Below, one piece after another: positions 15,286 to 23,668 of a stretch of DNA of 25,942 bases; within the stretch, counting starts at the first letter, position 1; every line of letters begins with the position of its first letter. The position numbers were made by a program, and so were the translations under genes. Below the pieces are notes generated by a model that did not search any database, was not told the origin of the DNA, and worked only from the letters and a program-made list of their open reading frames with translations. The stretch is taken from positions 1 through 25,942 of the forward strand of contig CAYRHJ010000037.1 in NCBI GenBank assembly GCA_964424105.1, written 5' to 3'. This DNA comes from CAYRHJ01 sp964424105 (GTDB lineage Bacteria > Planctomycetota > Phycisphaerae > UBA1845).

Positions 15286-17259
15286 ATGAATTCTTTGATT
15301 TCACGCCCATCTCGTTCCACCCGGGCCGTTTACACTTGCGCGGCCATCTTGCTGGCGCTCACAGCCATTCAATCCGTCCGGGCGCAATCCAATGCCAACG
15401 AGTCCTCCGATGTCAGGCCCGCCCTCAACCCATCCGAATTGGACGGAAAACAACCCGCCGGCTCCGGCGCCATCATCAAGCCCGATTCGCCGTCCGACGA
15501 TTTCGTGCCGACGGATGCGTTGACGAATCAACCACTCCCCGCGGGCGTCATGGACCCAATTCTATACGGATGGTGGGTCTTGCTGCCTCCGTTCGTTGCG
15601 ATCGTGTTGGCCATCCTGTTCCGAAGCGCCGTCCCCGCGCTCATCATCGGCGTGCTGGTCGGCGCCTACATGATGGTTCCCTGCCTGCAACCCGCCGATC
15701 GATTTTCCGACCATTCCCTGATCGCCGCCTGCCGCGTCGCCTTCGAGCGCTACGTGGTCGACGCCATCATTCAATCCAACCAGGCCGCCAAGGAACACCT
15801 GCTCATCGTGTTGTTCACGCTTACCATCGGCGGAATGGTCGGCATTATCACGGTCAATGGTGGCACGCAGGCGCTGGTCAAGAAAATCGCCCGTTTCGCG
15901 AAAACGTCTCGCAGCGGGCAGGTCGTAGGCTGGTGCGCGGGCATGATCGTATTCTTCGACGATTACGCCAACTCCATGATCGTCGGGCCCACCCTGCGTC
16001 CCATCTTCGACAAGCTCAAAATTTCGCGGGCCAAGTTGGCCTTCATTGTCGATTCCACTTCCGCACCCATCGCCTCCGTCGCCCTGATCGGAACCTGGCT
16101 CGGTGCCGAGCTAGGCTACATCCAGTCAGGTTTGGATCTGGTCGCACGCGGACCGACCGGCACACCGCTCTTTTTGGCGGGCACCACCGATTGGGACGCT
16201 TTTCTCTACAGCATCCCCTATCGCTTCTATGCGCTGTTTGCGCTGTGGATGGTTCTCGTCCTGGCCATCACCGGCAGGGATTTCGGACCCATGCGAAAGG
16301 CGGAACAACGCGCTCTGATCGAAACCCCCCACGATTGGAATCAAACAGGCCCAACCGAAAACGAAAGAAAGGCCACCGCCTGGCTCGGCGCGTTGCCTAT
16401 CCTTGTCTTGATCGGTGTTACCGTTCTGCTGCTGTACATCACCGGAAGGGCCGGTCTGCCCCCCGGTAATGAACCCTCGCCGAGCAACATCTTGAAAAAC
16501 GCCGATTCGTATGTGTCTATATTCTACGGCGCCGTCAGCTCGATCACCGTCGCGCTGCTTCTTACCTTAATCGCCCGCGCCTGTTCCATTCGAAACGCGG
16601 TGGACGGAGCCATCGACGGAATGGCCCGCATGTTTCCCGCCATCGTCATTCTGGTGTTGGCCTGGGCGTTATCATCCGCATCACAGGAATTGAAACTCGG
16701 CGACGTGCTACAGGAAAAGTTGATCCGCGCGGATATCGCACCCTCCTGGCTTCCGCTGCATATGTTCATGCCGCTGATCATTTTCCTCTGTGCCGCCGCC
16801 GTCTCCTTCGCCACCGGCTCTTCCTGGGCAACGATGGGCATCCTGACCCCTGTGGCCATCCAGATTACCGCCGGATTGGGCGAATCCATGGCCATCGTCG
16901 ATGCGAGGGAAATGTTCTACGCCTCCGTGGGCAGCGTACTGGCCGGCTCCATCTTCGGCGATCATTGTTCCCCCATCAGCGACACCACCGTCTTGTCTTC
17001 CGTAGCCTCCAGTTGCAGATTGGAAGAGCACGTGTGGACGCAAATGCCCTACGCAGTCGTCACCGCGATCGTCGCCATGGCGGCCGGCAACCTCTACTGC
17101 GCCAGGTTCCATGCTCCACCGTACGTGGCGCTGATCTTCGGCGGCGTCATCATTGTCATTCTGGTGTTCCTGTTGGGACGAAAGAAGGATCCCCCGCCCG
17201 CTCAAGCCGTGCCCCTCGCACAAGCCACGCTCGATCGCCGCGTCCGCGGCGGCTCATGA
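15286..17259 (+). CDS. NhaC-family Na+/H+ antiporter with an N-terminal secreted-type extension
   Basis: A 657-residue inner-membrane antiporter. About a dozen hydrophobic segments start near residue 93 (WWVLLPPFVAIVLAILF), and the family landmark GDHCSPISDTTVLSS lies near residue 560. FFDDYANSMIVGPTLRP and FATGSSWATMGILTPVAIQ are also typical of NhaC/YuiF-type transporters. Two points are unusual. Residues 1-34 read as a signal peptide (basic start, VYTCAAILLALTAIQSVRAQ), and about 55 hydrophilic residues follow before the first transporter segment, so the N-terminus may be outside the cytoplasm. The ATG at 15286 follows GAAGGATG at a rather long distance. The substrate could be Na+/H+ or an organic ion exchange. 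It converges with the dockerin protein gene, 8 bases apart. Confidence 0.82.
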   Translation: MNSLISRPSRSTRAVYTCAAILLALTAIQSVRAQSNANESSDVRPALNPSELDGKQPAGSGAIIKPDSPSDDFVPTDALTNQPLPAGVMDPILYGWWVLLPPFVAIVLAILFRSAVPALIIGVLVGAYMMVPCLQPADRFSDHSLIAACRVAFERYVVDAIIQSNQAAKEHLLIVLFTLTIGGMVGIITVNGGTQALVKKIARFAKTSRSGQVVGWCAGMIVFFDDYANSMIVGPTLRPIFDKLKISRAKLAFIVDSTSAPIASVALIGTWLGAELGYIQSGLDLVARGPTGTPLFLAGTTDWDAFLYSIPYRFYALFALWMVLVLAITGRDFGPMRKAEQRALIETPHDWNQTGPTENERKATAWLGALPILVLIGVTVLLLYITGRAGLPPGNEPSPSNILKNADSYVSIFYGAVSSITVALLLTLIARACSIRNAVDGAIDGMARMFPAIVILVLAWALSSASQELKLGDVLQEKLIRADIAPSWLPLHMFMPLIIFLCAAAVSFATGSSWATMGILTPVAIQITAGLGESMAIVDAREMFYASVGSVLAGSIFGDHCSPISDTTVLSSVASSCRLEEHVWTQMPYAVVTAIVAMAAGNLYCARFHAPPYVALIFGGVIIVILVFLLGRKKDPPPAQAVPLAQATLDRRVRGGS

Positions 17260-17267
17260 CGCGACGA

Positions 17268-20200
17268 TTATTCGCAAGTTCCGTCTTCGTCGCCCACGGC
17301 CAACTGATTAATCAGAATGGCCGTGAAATCCGACGTATCCTGCACGCCGTCTCCGTTCACGTCACCACCCAACCCGTCGGCCGGGTTGACCTTTTGGCCC
17401 CAGCGTGCCGAAAGTATCGCATAGTCATTGACGTCAATGCGGTTATCCTGGGCAAACGTCTCCGATTGCAGATCACCCGCCAGCAGACGATGGGGGCCCG
17501 TCATGTCCACTTGACCGAAACCGCATTCATCGAAAACAATCGGCCGGCGACGCTTCAACGTGTGCCCTTCCTGCACGGCGATCCATTCGATGCCCGGCTC
17601 CGGGGTCTCCAGCATCAATCGCCCCGCGCCCGATGCATCGACTTCAAGCGCCGACTCGAACGATTCGGTATCCCGTTTGCACCCGCCGTACGAAACCTGC
17701 ACCGTTCTGCTGACAGCCGATCGCACCGCCTCCAGCTCCACGTCAACCCAGATCACAAACGAACCGAATTCCAATTCGATTTCGCCCGCACCCCGACATC
17801 CAAATTCATCGACCACGGAGACCGAATACCTACCACCGCTTGCCGCTTGAATCGTCCGAGTCGTCTCGCCCGTTGACCACTCAAATTGTTCAAACGGTCC
17901 CGCGTCCAGCGAAACCACCTGCCCCGCGCAAACCGACGTCGCCGGGTCCGCAACGATGGTAACGTCCGGCTCGCCGTGAACCATCACAACGACGGGGTCC
18001 GTCACGACTTCACTGCAAGCGTTGCTGACGACGCAGTCATAGATTCCGCCGTCCGAATAGTCAGCCACCGCGATTCCCCACACGGCATCGTCGGCGCCGG
18101 GCATCGGGCTGCCATTTTTTCGCCATCGATATTCAATCGGTTCCGTGCCGCTGGCCTCAACTTGCAACGTGACGGGTTCTTCCCAACACACATCTTGCCG
18201 CGGCGGCGCATTGTCAATTTTAACGGCATCGCAAGCCACATGTCCGTAGCGGACCGTCACGACAGCCTCGTTGCTGGTTGACGAACCGTCGCGGAGCGTG
18301 AAACGGATCCTATCCGTCCCCGTCGCCTCGGCGACAGGCCGCAGCAAAACGGCGTCAGCCGCCAATTCAACACCGGCTTGTGCCGGACCTTGCACGATCT
18401 GAACGTTCAACGCGTCACCATCAGGGTCGACGCCGGGCAAATCAAGCAGGAACGGTCGATTCACCGGAACGTCAGCCGTGTACGAATAGGCGATTGGTCC
18501 CTGGTTGGTGGCCCCAACCTGCCAACCCGCCGCCGCCGGGCTGACCTCGATCGTCACCGGCGGACTGTTCGCCGATCCGCCGTCCGCGAACTCCGCCACG
18601 GCTGAAAGCGTCACCAAGCCGGCGCCCAATTGGCGCGCACCAATGGCCAACGCATCGCTCGACTGATCGGTCGCTGCGATGACCCGTCCATTGTGCAACA
18701 CGCGAATCTCAGCCACCGAACCTCCGCTGGATGTGACATGTGCCGTGTAAACATTCCCCCCCGCGTCAGCGACCGCCTCGACGTCCAATCCGGCTTCCAA
18801 GCCGCGTTCGTCCACAACCATCGAACCCAGCCATTGCCCCTGCGCTCGTACAGCCGACGCTTCGTACGCGACAACCCGCAACTCGTGCCAACCATCCGCC
18901 AGCCCGGAAACATCAACGGTAAACTGACCGCCGATTGCCAAATCAGAATGCCACCGCCCATCAATGTACAAATCGTATCCATCGATCGTCCCCCCCGGTC
19001 TAGGCGATGTCGCCGTCGGTGTCAGCATGATGACCCCCGAAACGGGACCTACCGGTGCATCGACGACGCTGACCTCCGGAATGTACGCAAACGGTTGGGT
19101 CAACGGATCGCCGTACAACAACAGTTGAAACGGAAGGTAATTCACGCTTCGCAAAACAGCCTCGCCGAGCGAGGAACCCTCGTAGTAGTAAACATGCAGG
19201 CGGGATCGCGGGAATTTTCCGGCGTAGTTGCAAGGCTCTTCCACCGCCCCCCAGGACCCGCTGGCCCCCGCCGCGATCCACGACGAAACCTTTTCCTGCG
19301 ACGACGTCCCAAACATCGCCGCGAAGCTGGTCAAATGGTCACCGAACGCACCGGCCAGAATCGTCAGATCCGCCTGACCTACCCCGGTGCTGGCCACCCC
19401 GGTCATGATTCCCAGACAATCGTGCTGGCCCAACGGCAGGACCGCCGAAAGCTCTTCCGCCCCGGCGCCGAGCGACCGCAGCTCCGATACGGTTGACGCG
19501 TATTCGCCGTGTCGAGGTGAACTACGCGCCGAATCCGTCGTTCGCATGAAATAAAAAGTGCCATCCGGCCTGGTGCCGTCGACGGCCACGCTGCGATCGA
19601 TCATGGCCAACGTTTCAGCAACGGTGTTGCCACGCTCGCCGTCGTATCCCAACTGGGCACCTATGAAATATCGATCGCCCGATGTCCCCACGGCGCCATT
19701 CTTCCATAGCACCCCGCCGTCGAATTCCATGGCGTTGCCCGTCGACGTGAAATACTCGTTGCGCCGCGTCACAACCTGCCCCGCGAGGATCTGGTCCGCA
19801 AGATGCGCCAGCGTATAAGCGCTCGATACCGAAAAATTCCGAACCGAAACGCACGAATCGGCTACTAACCCGGTGGCGCTGATTCGATAATCCGAACCGG
19901 GTGCGATGATCACATAGTCGACATGGTCGTCGATTCCCCGTTGGGCCAACATGCCCATGAACACGTCAAGTTGGTTCGCGACGATTTGTGGATAGTCATT
20001 CGCCGCGGCGTTCATGTAGAAAACGTTCCGGTCCGGAATCGATCGCATCGACTTGTAATGATTGCCCACCCACAGTGAATTGGGTTGATCGGGGTGTATG
20101 ATCAAAACGGCGTTCTGAGGCCCGCCGCCGGCATATGCTGCCGGTACGCCACAAACCCAAACCGCCCATAATCTGAAAGCCAGTCGACAGCAAAACCCCG

Positions 20201-20273
20201 ACCGGGCAACTGCAATTTTGCAGATGAACCGCAGTCGGCCCCGTCCAATACCGAAAATAGACCCCACCCGCAC
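17268..20273 (-). CDS. Large secreted modular protein: TIGR03790-like, Ig-like domains, dockerin-like C-terminus
   Basis: A 1001-residue exported protein. The N-terminus has a basic start and a hydrophobic core (LAFRLWAVWVCGVPAAYA), giving a likely cleavage near residue 48. Residues 50-390 begin NAVLIIHPDQPNSLWVGNHY and resemble the TIGR03790 family of uncharacterised proteins. Beta-sandwich modules follow: a Big/cadherin-like stretch (residues 400-650), an Ig-like domain (YRWRKNGSPMPGADD, GGIYDCVVSNAC) and a PKD/gliding-type module (FEWSTGETTRTIQAASGGRY). The last 60 residues hold a dockerin-like repeat with Ca-binding loops (DNRIDVNDYAIL and GDVNGDGVQDTSDF). Dockerins attach proteins to cohesins; in planctomycetes their partners are mostly unknown. 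The start GTG 20273 has GGAAAGAAGC upstream. Confidence 0.8.
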   Translation of the reverse strand: MRVGSIFGIGRGRLRFICKIAVARSGFCCRLAFRLWAVWVCGVPAAYAGGGPQNAVLIIHPDQPNSLWVGNHYKSMRSIPDRNVFYMNAAANDYPQIVANQLDVFMGMLAQRGIDDHVDYVIIAPGSDYRISATGLVADSCVSVRNFSVSSAYTLAHLADQILAGQVVTRRNEYFTSTGNAMEFDGGVLWKNGAVGTSGDRYFIGAQLGYDGERGNTVAETLAMIDRSVAVDGTRPDGTFYFMRTTDSARSSPRHGEYASTVSELRSLGAGAEELSAVLPLGQHDCLGIMTGVASTGVGQADLTILAGAFGDHLTSFAAMFGTSSQEKVSSWIAAGASGSWGAVEEPCNYAGKFPRSRLHVYYYEGSSLGEAVLRSVNYLPFQLLLYGDPLTQPFAYIPEVSVVDAPVGPVSGVIMLTPTATSPRPGGTIDGYDLYIDGRWHSDLAIGGQFTVDVSGLADGWHELRVVAYEASAVRAQGQWLGSMVVDERGLEAGLDVEAVADAGGNVYTAHVTSSGGSVAEIRVLHNGRVIAATDQSSDALAIGARQLGAGLVTLSAVAEFADGGSANSPPVTIEVSPAAAGWQVGATNQGPIAYSYTADVPVNRPFLLDLPGVDPDGDALNVQIVQGPAQAGVELAADAVLLRPVAEATGTDRIRFTLRDGSSTSNEAVVTVRYGHVACDAVKIDNAPPRQDVCWEEPVTLQVEASGTEPIEYRWRKNGSPMPGADDAVWGIAVADYSDGGIYDCVVSNACSEVVTDPVVVMVHGEPDVTIVADPATSVCAGQVVSLDAGPFEQFEWSTGETTRTIQAASGGRYSVSVVDEFGCRGAGEIELEFGSFVIWVDVELEAVRSAVSRTVQVSYGGCKRDTESFESALEVDASGAGRLMLETPEPGIEWIAVQEGHTLKRRRPIVFDECGFGQVDMTGPHRLLAGDLQSETFAQDNRIDVNDYAILSARWGQKVNPADGLGGDVNGDGVQDTSDFTAILINQLAVGDEDGTCE

Positions 20274-20432
20274 GCTTCTTTCCTTCCCGACCGGCCACCA
20301 TCCTGTCCACCTCCACGAGCCGGCATTCTATCACAAACAGCAGTCGATTGTCCCCCCATGTCGTCTGTGAGTTTTCGCGATTAAATCCCATCGATTCCTG
20401 CGTCACTGTAGTCAGTCATGCTGTTGGCAACC

Positions 20433-20494
20433 TAACAGAGCCGCGACCGCCTGCCTGTGCATCCGTGCACGCACGCAGACAGGTCAGGGAGCGG
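20433..20494. repeat. Repeat family A interrupted at its loop by a family B-like palindrome
   Basis: The left part TAACAGAGCCGCGACCG (20433-20449) and the right part TCAGGGAGCGG (20484-20494) are exactly the two halves of family A. Between them lies a 34-bp insert (20450-20483) that starts CCTGCCTGTGC and ends GCAGACAGG, the terminal sequences of family B. No target-site duplication is visible. The split falls between the G and TCA of the GTCA loop. Confidence 0.8.
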
Positions 20495-20538
20495 GGGCCG
20501 CCTTACCCATTGCAACCGCGCTATCCACGTTGACCGTC

Positions 20539-20558
20539 ATTCCGGCGAAACCCGGAAT
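20539..20558. repeat. CATTCCGG-type hairpin repeat
   Basis: ATTCCGG (20539-20545) and CCGGAAT (20552-20558) pair perfectly around CGAAAC, with CC and CAGAA following. I know very similar ATTCC(C/G)G...C(C/G)GGAAT palindromes as dispersed repeats in many bacteria. Single copy here. Confidence 0.55.
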
Positions 20559-20734
20559 CCAGAAGTCCATTCATCGCCGCCCGTTTGCGAGGACGTGAAG
20601 GGCGGCCAACAATTGAAAGACCCTGGCCTGTGAGTTTAGCGAGGGTCCGGGACGCAATCGTCGAGTTTCAATCGGCAGTCTCGATAATACCGACATAATC
20701 GCTAAAATCCCTACTTTCGGTACGACTGATTTAA

Positions 20735-20956
20735 TCAATCGTGTCCCAAATAGTAACGAATGACCACTTCGCTTGTTCCGCCGAGAACGTCGGTCGCAAT
20801 GGCCGTCACACCGATCAATCGCCATCCATCCTCGGTAAATCGATTCAAGAGCGAAATCTCTTCGATCTCTTCGCCGCGATAAATCACGTGCTGGCCTTCA
20901 GTTCGCAATCCCCACAACGTTCGTTGGATGCGAGCGGTCTCGGTTTTGAAGATCAT
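20735..20956 (-). CDS. DUF4177-like small protein
   Basis: A 73-residue soluble protein without signal or membrane segment. The second half, EEISLLNRFTEDGWRLIGVTAI then GGTSEVVIRYYL, has the pattern of the DUF4177 family: a helix ending in a Gly-Trp-Glu/Arg-Leu turn, then two beta strands. Its function is unknown. The frame continues upstream to 21139, but that extension runs through a family A repeat and is unlikely to be coding. ATG 20956 is preferred because GGAG lies about ten bases upstream and the fold begins just after it. It is divergent from the alpha/beta hydrolase gene. Confidence 0.6.
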   Translation of the reverse strand: MIFKTETARIQRTLWGLRTEGQHVIYRGEEIEEISLLNRFTEDGWRLIGVTAIATDVLGGTSEVVIRYYLGHD

Positions 20957-21083
20957 GGTTCGGAGTCTCCACAATTGCCAACATTCGTTGGATACGAAGT
21001 TGTTGATTTGAACGTCAACAGCCACGCCATATTCGATCCTGTTATTCCAAGAGGGCCAGTGTAGTCTTTCACGCAGTTTGCAT

Positions 21084-21113
21084 CTTATCAGAGCCGCGAC
21101 CGTCAGGGAGCGG
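21084..21113. repeat. Repeat family A, near-identical copy
   Basis: This stretch differs from 3271-3300 at a single position (CTTATCAGAG instead of CTTAACAGAG). The 20-base hairpin core is unchanged. It lies in the divergent gap, 222 bases before the hydrolase start. Confidence 0.8.
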
Positions 21114-21320
21114 GGAAAGTATCCGACTCCCGCTCGCAATTACAACGGAATCGCAACACCAGTTATCCCAGCAAAGCGTCAGCATCAACCGCTGCAACTT
21201 CCGCCGTTTATGGTCAACGTTGGGACTGACGGCGACAAGACCTGGAAACGGCTGCTGACATACTTGACGGCCACGAGACATGCTACGAGAAATACCAGTT
21301 CGCGAAAATTTGCTGACATC

Positions 21321-21325
21321 AGGAG
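21321..21325 (+). promoter_or_regulatory. Ribosome binding site fixing the hydrolase start
   Basis: AGGAG lies ten bases before ATG 21336, favouring this start over the in-frame start at 21078, which precedes the family A repeat. Confidence 0.5.
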
Positions 21326-21335
21326 TTTACGAGCG

Positions 21336-22169
21336 ATGGCCGCGGGCGACCGGCTGTTTTACTTTCCAACAAAAGACGTTTACGGCGGTCCGGAAACGTA
21401 CGGCCTATCCTATGAATCCGTCAACGTCGATTCCGAAGGCGAATCGCTGCATGGTTGGTTCTTCCCGGCGATGGGAGAAGCAATTGGAACGTTGGTTCAT
21501 TTCCACGGCAACGCCGGAAATATTTCCGGGCATTTTGAACAGGTGCGTTGGCTGCCCGCGTCACATTGGAACGTTTTCTGTTTCGATTATCGAGGTTACG
21601 GACAATCCACCGGACAGACCACGCGATCCGGGACCATTGCCGATGGGCGCGCGGCCATCAAATACGTAAAAAGCCGCTCCGACGTCGATTCAAATCGCCT
21701 GGTCGTGTTTGGACAATCGCTGGGCGGCGCCGTCGCGATCGTAGTGACCGCACAGCAGGACGGAATCTGCGGATTGGCCGTCGAGGGTGCGTTTTCCAGC
21801 TATCGCACCGAAGCATTGTTCGTCGGCAAACAGAATCTCTTGTTAGCGCCCGTGGCCGGTCTCGTCACCCGCATTCTGATTTCGCCGGGTGACGATCCCA
21901 TCGATTGGGTGGGTCGCATCGCCCCGACGCCCATCCTGTTCATCTGTGGCATTAACGACCGAATTGTCGACTATCGACAGACTGTGGCATTGCACGAAGC
22001 CGCGGGCAAGCCCAAATCGCTGTGGATCATCGAAGGCGGCGGGCATACGGACTCGATGCGTGAACAACCGGGGCGCGATCGGCTCGACCAGTTTTTCCGA
22101 TCCTGCGTCGAACAAATGTCGATTAGCGGATCCCGCATTTCAGAAGACGTAGGCCACCGATCGGGATGA
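21336..22169 (+). CDS. Alpha/beta hydrolase
   Basis: A 277-residue serine hydrolase of the alpha/beta fold. The oxyanion-region strand VHFHGNAGN (residues 54-62) is followed by CFDYRGYGQS (82-91). The nucleophile elbow is GQSLGG with Ser128, an acid candidate lies in CGINDRIVDY, and the histidine is in EGGGHTD. This order matches the Bem46/ABHD13-like peptidase-related group, whose substrates are mostly unknown. These proteins often have an N-terminal membrane anchor; none is seen here, even if the frame is extended upstream, so it is probably cytoplasmic. The TGA stop is part of the 10-bp palindrome TGACGCGTCA (22167-22176), and the gap gene converges 14 bases later. Confidence 0.82.
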   Translation: MAAGDRLFYFPTKDVYGGPETYGLSYESVNVDSEGESLHGWFFPAMGEAIGTLVHFHGNAGNISGHFEQVRWLPASHWNVFCFDYRGYGQSTGQTTRSGTIADGRAAIKYVKSRSDVDSNRLVVFGQSLGGAVAIVVTAQQDGICGLAVEGAFSSYRTEALFVGKQNLLLAPVAGLVTRILISPGDDPIDWVGRIAPTPILFICGINDRIVDYRQTVALHEAAGKPKSLWIIEGGGHTDSMREQPGRDRLDQFFRSCVEQMSISGSRISEDVGHRSG

Positions 22170-22183
22170 CGCGTCAGCCGTTG

Positions 22184-23212
22184 CTACAAACCCGCCATAC
22201 GTTCAATCAGATCGACGGTTCGCATCGAGTATCCCCATTCATTGTCGTACCAGCCGCAGACCTTGACGAGCTTGCCGCCGTCCGCCGGCATGGTCATGGT
22301 CGAAAGTCCGTCCACCACGCACGAATGGGGATTGCCGATGATGTCGGTGCTGACCAGCGGCTCCTCGGAATATTCCATGATGCCCTTGAGCGGCCCTTCC
22401 GCTGCTTGCCGAAGCGCAGCGTTGATGTCTTGCACGCTGGCCGACTTTTCGAGAGTCGCCACCAGGTCGGTAAACGAACCGTCCGCCACCGGCACCCGAA
22501 GCGCCATCCCGTTCAGCTTGCCATTCAGTTCAGGAATCACCTTGCCGACAGCCTTGGCCGCACCGGTGGAAGTGGGAATAACGTTGATTGCCGCGGCGCG
22601 GGCGCGGCGGGGGTCCTTGTGCAACTGATCTGCCGTCACCTGGTCGTTGGTGTAGGCGTGCACCGTGGTCATGAATCCGCAGGCCAGACCAAACGTGTCA
22701 TTGAGCACCATGGCCATCGGGGCCAGACAATTGGTCGTGCAACTGGCGTTTGACACGCAGTGGTGCTCCGATTTGAGCAGGTGATCGTTGACCCCCAGCA
22801 CCACGGTCAGGTCGGGATCATCGTTTGCCGGCGCCGAAAGAATGACTTTTTTCGCCCCAGCCGTCAGGTGGTCACCGTATCCGCCCTTTTCCGACGTTCG
22901 GGAGGTAAAAACCCCCGTGGATTCCACGGCTACGTCCACTCCCAGCGATTTCCATGGCAACTTGGCCGGCGATCGTTCGGAGAGCACTTTAATAGGCCGC
23001 CCGTTGACAATCAGCGTATTATCGGACCCAGTCGAGACCGTTCCACGAAAACGACCATGCACGGAGTCGTACTTAAGCAGCAAAGCCAGATTGGCTGGGC
23101 TTCCCAGATCATTGATGACCACGACGTTAAACTTTTCGGGGCTTGCAGCCAACGCGCGAAAAACGAGTCGCCCGATTCTACCGAAACCGTTAATGCCCAC
23201 CTGGATTGCCAT
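22184..23212 (-). CDS. gap: Glyceraldehyde-3-phosphate dehydrogenase
   Basis: The glycolytic/gluconeogenic enzyme that oxidises glyceraldehyde 3-phosphate to 1,3-bisphosphoglycerate with NAD+, in the cytoplasm. The 342-residue product starts with the Rossmann motif VGINGFGRIGR. It carries Asp35 in VVINDL, which suits NAD+ over NADP+, and has the active-site Cys158 in SNASCTTNCLAP. A conserved His in the VHAYT segment and WYDNEWGYSMR near the C-terminus complete the family signature. The ATG at 23212 follows AGGAAG at about six bases. It is transcribed alone, convergent with the hydrolase. A promoter candidate lies 88-116 bases upstream. No other glycolytic gene is in the window. Confidence 0.96.
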   Translation of the reverse strand: MAIQVGINGFGRIGRLVFRALAASPEKFNVVVINDLGSPANLALLLKYDSVHGRFRGTVSTGSDNTLIVNGRPIKVLSERSPAKLPWKSLGVDVAVESTGVFTSRTSEKGGYGDHLTAGAKKVILSAPANDDPDLTVVLGVNDHLLKSEHHCVSNASCTTNCLAPMAMVLNDTFGLACGFMTTVHAYTNDQVTADQLHKDPRRARAAAINVIPTSTGAAKAVGKVIPELNGKLNGMALRVPVADGSFTDLVATLEKSASVQDINAALRQAAEGPLKGIMEYSEEPLVSTDIIGNPHSCVVDGLSTMTMPADGGKLVKVCGWYDNEWGYSMRTVDLIERMAGL

Positions 23213-23668
23213 TCAAGTCTTCCTTTACTAATCGCCTGCCGATTTCGATCCGGATCTGCGCATTTCCACGTTTATGCAACATCGTTATCAATCTCGGATA
23301 GGTTAAGGCCACAGTTTTGCCCGGTCAATGTGAATCGAATAGGGGCATTTCGCGCAGCGCACCGGATACCGGATCGGATAGCACGACGAGGCACGACGGC
23401 GCGCGTACGTTCAGGCGTGGCGAGGTACTTGGCGTTGCAGAATTGGTTGCGAACTTCCTGTCAAGAGTTTCGAGGATGGAACGTTGATTGCATGACCGTT
23501 TTCCGCGCAGCATTTGCCGGTGACTGCCGGTACCCGGTACGGTGAATCGTTTCCGTAAACCGAGGCCGGCGGGTTGTTTGGCGAAAGAATGGCAATGACG
23601 TGGCGCTGTGATACAAACGTTGCAGTGATATTGAATTCGACGACGGCGGTGGCGAGAGGACGGCGGAC
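23213..23668. other. Divergent gap of 456 bases between gap and the cytochrome gene
   Basis: No convincing ORF. It contains the gap promoter candidate at 23300-23328 and short self-complementary runs near 23540 (GGTACCCGGTAC). Frames in it are short and end within the flanking genes. The part next to 23669 must hold the cytochrome promoter, but I see no clear boxes. Confidence 0.45.
23300..23328 (-). promoter_or_regulatory. gap: Candidate gap promoter
   Basis: On the minus strand, TTGACC (23328-23323), a 17-base spacer and TAACCT (23305-23300). The -35 box matches five of six bases and the -10 box three of six. The same TTGACC with a 17-base spacer precedes the microprotein gene. Confidence 0.35.

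Larger units (their letters stand above)
20274..20734. other. Gap of 461 bases, repeat-rich
   Basis: No convincing gene. It holds a family A copy split by a family B-like insert (20433-20494) and a CATTCCGG-type hairpin (20539-20558). A 6-bp stem GACCCT/AGGGTC (20619-20624 with 20642-20647) is followed on the minus strand by TTTC. That stem could end transcription of the small DUF4177-like gene, though it lies some 90 bases past its stop. The region from 20274 to about 20340 should carry signals for the dockerin gene; none is clear. Confidence 0.5.
20957..21335. other. Divergent gap of 379 bases holding a family A repeat
   Basis: The region lies between the DUF4177-like gene (minus) and the hydrolase gene (plus). 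Frames crossing it in both directions are extensions of those genes with poor protein character. Besides the family A copy at 21084-21113, I see no promoter I would trust. Confidence 0.4.

Noticed and set aside
15020..15310. Minus-strand frame of 96 codons with some protein-like sequence
   Set aside because: It overlaps the NhaC-like start, ends inside the perfect hairpin at 15025 and has no ribosome site; its last third is an odd Cys/Arg-rich run.
21078..21335. N-terminal extension of the alpha/beta hydrolase
   Set aside because: It begins inside the family A repeat and shows no signal peptide or conserved residues; AGGAG before ATG 21336 is better support.
22167..22176. TGACGCGTCA palindrome at the hydrolase stop as an operator
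   Set aside because: Ten bases, placed at the end of a gene between convergent genes; more likely chance than a regulatory site.
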